Positions 59,672 to 64,000 of a stretch of DNA of 64,000 nt are shown one piece after another (position 1 is the first letter of the stretch; each line of letters begins with the position of its first letter). The stretch covers positions 62,001-126,000 of the forward strand of contig DASVPO010000025.1 of assembly GCA_036382855.1 (NCBI GenBank). Direction: 5' to 3'. Both the position numbers and the translations under genes were made by a program. Source of the DNA: DASVTR01 sp036382855. GTDB lineage: Bacteria > Acidobacteriota > Blastocatellia > Pyrinomonadales > Pyrinomonadaceae. The notes beneath the pieces were generated by a model. That model was not told where the DNA came from. It saw only the letters and a program-made list of their open reading frames with translations, and made no database searches.

Positions 59672-60685
59672 CTAGTTTCGCTCTCCGAGTCCGTGTTGCT
59701 GTTTGCATATTTTGCAGGCTGTCGGCTTCTCCGTATTGTCAATGGCATGGCTGACAGGCTTGAGCGTGCGCAGGTAAGCGAAGACGGCTTTCAAATCTTC
59801 GTCCGTCATCCCGCGATAGAATATCCAGGGCATGATGGGGTTGAGCGTGCGAGCGCGGACGTGTCCCGTGCGCATCATTTGGAGAAAGAGTTGTTCATCG
59901 TAGTAGGAAATCCCGGTCGGATGCGGTGTGATGTTGGCGGTGGTAATTTCGCCGCGCGGATGCTTCAGGTTAAAGCCACCTGCGAATTGAAGACCCGGCA
60001 TCGGCTGGCCGTTTTCCTGCGGCGTGTGGCAATCAGAGCAGCCGCCCATCCTTGTCAGGTACGCTCCGCGCTTGACGGGGTCTGCCATGTCCGGCGGCGG
60101 CACAACTTCGTTCACAGGCTGCGGCACGCTTTGAATCAAACGACTCAACGGAAAAGGAATTTTTGTTTGCGGCAGAGCGTTGCGCACGGGCTTGACTGAG
60201 CGCAGGTAAACGACGACGGAAGCAAGGTCTTCGTCCGACAATTCGCGGAAGCTTGTGTATGGCATCACTGGAAAGAGCGCTCGCCCGTCGTAACCTATAC
60301 CTTCGCGGATGGCGCGTGCGAGCATGTCGTCAGTCCAGTTGCCCGCGCCCGTCTCGTGGTCGGGTGTAATGTTGGACACAACCAACCACGGCATACCGTC
60401 CATTGACCAATCTTTTCCCGCACCAATCTTGCCCTCAACGGGCGGCGCGCCCGGCTGATTCCAGTCCTTCTCGGAATGGCAATCGAAACAACCCATCACG
60501 TTTTCGACAAGATAACGACCCCGCTCGTGGCGCGCCTGTGTGCGCTCAAACTGGCGATTGGTCAGAGAGCGCGCTCTCGCGCCGATGATCGGACGCCAGC
60601 CTATCGTCAGTGTAATCGCGAGGGCCAGCAGGCAGACGATTGAGAGGAAAGCAATGCACGCAATCTTTTTCCATCTTCGTCGCAT
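59672..60685 (-). CDS. Membrane-anchored diheme cytochrome c
   Basis: 337 residues, ATG. One N-terminal membrane helix (about 7-29), then two cytochrome c domains with CFDCH and CSDCH and Met ligands likely in MPYTSFRELSDEDL-type and IMPWIFYRGMTDEDL segments. Similar to small diheme c-type cytochromes (alcohol dehydrogenase subunit-like). The C-terminus has CKIC without His, so no third haem. It may donate electrons to a terminal oxidase; partner unknown. Confidence 0.92.
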   Translation of the reverse strand: MRRRWKKIACIAFLSIVCLLALAITLTIGWRPIIGARARSLTNRQFERTQARHERGRYLVENVMGCFDCHSEKDWNQPGAPPVEGKIGAGKDWSMDGMPWLVVSNITPDHETGAGNWTDDMLARAIREGIGYDGRALFPVMPYTSFRELSDEDLASVVVYLRSVKPVRNALPQTKIPFPLSRLIQSVPQPVNEVVPPPDMADPVKRGAYLTRMGGCSDCHTPQENGQPMPGLQFAGGFNLKHPRGEITTANITPHPTGISYYDEQLFLQMMRTGHVRARTLNPIMPWIFYRGMTDEDLKAVFAYLRTLKPVSHAIDNTEKPTACKICKQQHGLGERN

Positions 60686-60785
60686 CAGGGGAGACTCCTT
60701 AGTCGTACAGACGATTCATAAGGGAAGAAGCACGCGGAAGAGTTTTTTGCTCATCGCGTGGGTGCTTAGGCTTGTTGGCGGCTCT

Positions 60786-61655
60786 TTATAACTTGATGGG
60801 TTCGACGCTAACGCTGCGGTCAGCGAGTACCGTGACGGTGTGATTGTCGGGCACTTCCTCCCAATCGGTCGGGTCGTCCGTCAGCTTTTCGCTGGCGATG
60901 ATGACGGCCGCTGCCTCCTGAGAACGCGCGACCGTGTGCATATCGCAGAGGCCGTCAGGAAGGCATTCAAAGCGCTGGCCGCGCGAGTAGTGCAGCGAGT
61001 TGCCTTTCACGTTTGCGCCCGACGCATAGCGAGAGACGACGATTGAAGAGCCGTCCGTCACGGCGAAGTTGTAGAAAGAAGATTCTGTGATGCCTGCCTT
61101 CTCAGTCCATTCATTTAAGAGCGCGATGGTTTCAACGAGAGCGCGCCGCATCTCCTCAGGGCTTGTTTCTCCAAACGGAGTGCGCAAGCTGTTGAGAAAG
61201 ACGCCGAAAGCGTGTTCCGAATCGGTCGTGCCCTGTATCATGCTGTAGAATTCATCTTTCAGGCTTTCGCGCAAGGCGCGCTTGATTTTGTGAAAGCCTG
61301 AGACAGCGCCGTTGTGCATCCACATGAAGCGGTCGTAGGCGAACGGGTGCACGTTCACGTCCGTCACGACCATGCCGGGAGAGGCCGCGCGCACGTGTGC
61401 GAACAGGCACGACGCGCGCGTCTTCGCAGCGAGGTTCTGCAAGTTGAGATTGGACCACGCAGGCGAGACTGAACGCTGCACGCATGGGCTAGGGTCAATC
61501 TCAAGAACGTACCACCCGACGCCGAAGCCGTCGCCGTTCAAAGGCTCAGCCCTTTCGCGCGCGTGATAGCTCTGCATGATAAGCGAATTGACCGGGCGGT
61601 AGAGCAAGTCTGCCAGCAGGAGCGGCGCGCCCGCGTAAGTGATAAAACGGCACAT
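60786..61655 (-). CDS. Class II glutamine amidotransferase (YafJ/EgtC-like)
   Basis: 289 residues; ATG followed by the nucleophile Cys2 (MCRFITYAG). NGDGFGVGWY, FAHVRAASPG, HPFAYDRFMWMHNG and GTTDSEHAFGVF are the Ntn-hydrolase features of the YafJ/GATase class II family. The synthase partner is not fused, and the amide acceptor is unknown. Divergent from the small acidic gene at 61684. Confidence 0.92.
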   Translation of the reverse strand: MCRFITYAGAPLLLADLLYRPVNSLIMQSYHARERAEPLNGDGFGVGWYVLEIDPSPCVQRSVSPAWSNLNLQNLAAKTRASCLFAHVRAASPGMVVTDVNVHPFAYDRFMWMHNGAVSGFHKIKRALRESLKDEFYSMIQGTTDSEHAFGVFLNSLRTPFGETSPEEMRRALVETIALLNEWTEKAGITESSFYNFAVTDGSSIVVSRYASGANVKGNSLHYSRGQRFECLPDGLCDMHTVARSQEAAAVIIASEKLTDDPTDWEEVPDNHTVTVLADRSVSVEPIKL

Positions 61656-61683
61656 CGCATTGACACCCGAGGAAGCAAAAAGG

Positions 61684-61845
61684 ATGAGCGAGCAGAGAGA
61701 TAATACAACGGAACGCGACGAACCAGCGCAAAAAGAACACGAGCCTCAACCCGGAAGCTACTACTACGACGACGCGACGGGCTATGAATTTTACGACCCC
61801 GCGCAGGACGATGAAGAGGAAGATGAACCTCCAAGCAACGAATGA
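61684..61845 (+). CDS. Small acidic protein of unknown function
   Basis: 53 residues from the ATG at 61684, with GAGGAAG upstream. It is rich in D and E, with SYYYDDATGYEFYDPAQDDE and no hydrophobic core, so it is probably disordered. It is transcribed away from the amidotransferase gene. The stop lies in the left arm of the hairpin at 61839-61877. Family unknown; the coding call rests on the start context and composition. Confidence 0.55.
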   Translation: MSEQRDNTTERDEPAQKEHEPQPGSYYYDDATGYEFYDPAQDDEEEDEPPSNE

Positions 61846-61877
61846 TGAACGGAGTTGCCCTTATCATTCATCATTCG
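61839..61877. terminator. Hairpin between converging genes
   Basis: CGAATGATGAA / TTCATCATTCG, perfect 11-bp stem with a 17-base loop; TCATTCA heptamer units. It can end the small plus-strand gene and typA from the other side. Related to the heptamer-array hairpins. Confidence 0.65.
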
Positions 61878-61901
61878 CCGCTGTTCGGGTGCGACTATTC
61901 C

Positions 61902-63719
<1,818 letters not shown>

Positions 63720-63824
63720 ACTTCCCCTACATGGATGAAAATCTCGGTTTGAGCCTGAGGCCGCAAAACTAAACATCATAACACGCGACACTCATTTCGA
63801 CACCTTCCCACAATAGACACAGTT

Positions 63825-63935
63825 AGCTCACGCAAAGGCGCAAAGAACTAAAAAGCGGAAGCTCGCAAAGAAGTAGCCTGATAGTTTTCTTTGCGAACTT
63901 CTGTCTTTCTTGAGCTTTGCGCCTTTGCGAGAAAT
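63825..63935. repeat. Nested inverted repeat of 7-8-base units
   Basis: Outer arms CGCAAAGGCGCAAAG (63831-63845) and exact reverse complement (63915-63929); inner arms AAGCTCGCAAAGAA / TTCTTTGCGAACTT (about 63859-63900). The unit is GCAAAGG/GCAAAGA. Confidence 0.85.
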
Positions 63936-63951
63936 TGATTCAGGCAACACT

Positions 63952-64000
63952 TCAGGAATCGAAAGCGCCCGTCTGCCTCAGGGCTTCATAGAGCACGATG
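63952..64000 (-). CDS. Possible 3' end of a gene (cut by window edge)
   Basis: On the minus strand a frame reads IVLYEALRQTGAFDS then TGA at 63952-63954. Only 15 residues are visible; composition looks coding and the array just downstream fits a gene end, but the call is weak. Confidence 0.35.
   Translation of the reverse strand, partial: IVLYEALRQTGAFDS

Overview
The window looks like part of a chromosome from an Acidobacteriota relative, probably class Blastocatellia. This is inferred from gene content: a transaldolase/phosphoglucose isomerase fusion, an OpcA-like protein beside zwf, futalosine-pathway menaquinone genes (mqnA, mqnC), many two-component and sigma54 regulators, a LolA/ABC cluster and a giant Calx-beta surface protein. 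Base composition is moderately GC-rich. I see no rRNA, tRNA, CRISPR array, phage module or transposase.

Layout. 1-6402 (minus): a membrane electron-transfer locus of a cyclic-nucleotide-domain/ferredoxin/cytochrome b-like protein, an FHA-domain heptaheme cytochrome and a ferredoxin-FAD oxidoreductase, followed by an exported protein cut by the left edge. 6947-16766 (plus): a sugar-phosphate cluster (tal-pgi, zwf, opcA-like, glk, pgl, MltF-like transglycosylase, rpiB), then a Uma2 nuclease and a cytosolic MGH1/GH63-like glycosidase. 20286-26198 (plus): a secreted unknown, PilS- and PilR-like regulators split by a four-helix-bundle (S23/IVP) gene, and two type IV pilins, the first behind a good sigma54 promoter. 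26322-31965 (plus): O-antigen-ligase-like protein, ABC permease, TPR protein, ABC ATPase and LolA. 32154-36177 (minus): small membrane protein, large sensor kinase, RsbRD-like protein and receiver. 36404-40760 (plus): degenerate kinase, NtrC-type regulator, msrA and a Tat-exported amidase. 40866-48398 (minus): a 2510-residue surface protein with a long structured leader. 49088-63719 is mostly minus: mqnC, mqnA, a metallothionein, a LarA homologue, a CDF metal exporter, a trans-sulfuration enzyme, a zinc-ribbon pseudo-receiver, PilT, thiE, a diheme cytochrome, a class II glutamine amidotransferase and typA.

The main unexplained feature is in the intergenic DNA. At least a dozen gaps hold inverted pairs of degenerate heptamer arrays (units such as CGATGAA, GTGATGA, CAGGAGT, AACTGTA) around a short centre. 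Several copies of one family share the centre AAGCTCTTAACAG, and several arrays supply the stop codon of the gene before them. In one case (22671-23165) the two arms are about 420 bases apart and enclose the AT-richer four-helix-bundle gene between pilS and pilR. A related arm pair at 57419-57522 has almost nothing between the arms. This suggests a mobile or formerly mobile element class in which a four-helix-bundle gene is cargo or driver and the gene-less hairpins are derivatives; this is inference.

Functional links: the plus-strand sugar genes feed glucose through glucokinase and the oxidative pentose phosphate pathway to NADPH; PilS/PilR, the sigma54 promoter, the pilins and the distant pilT fit one twitching-motility system; the menaquinone genes and the cytochromes belong to the respiratory chain.
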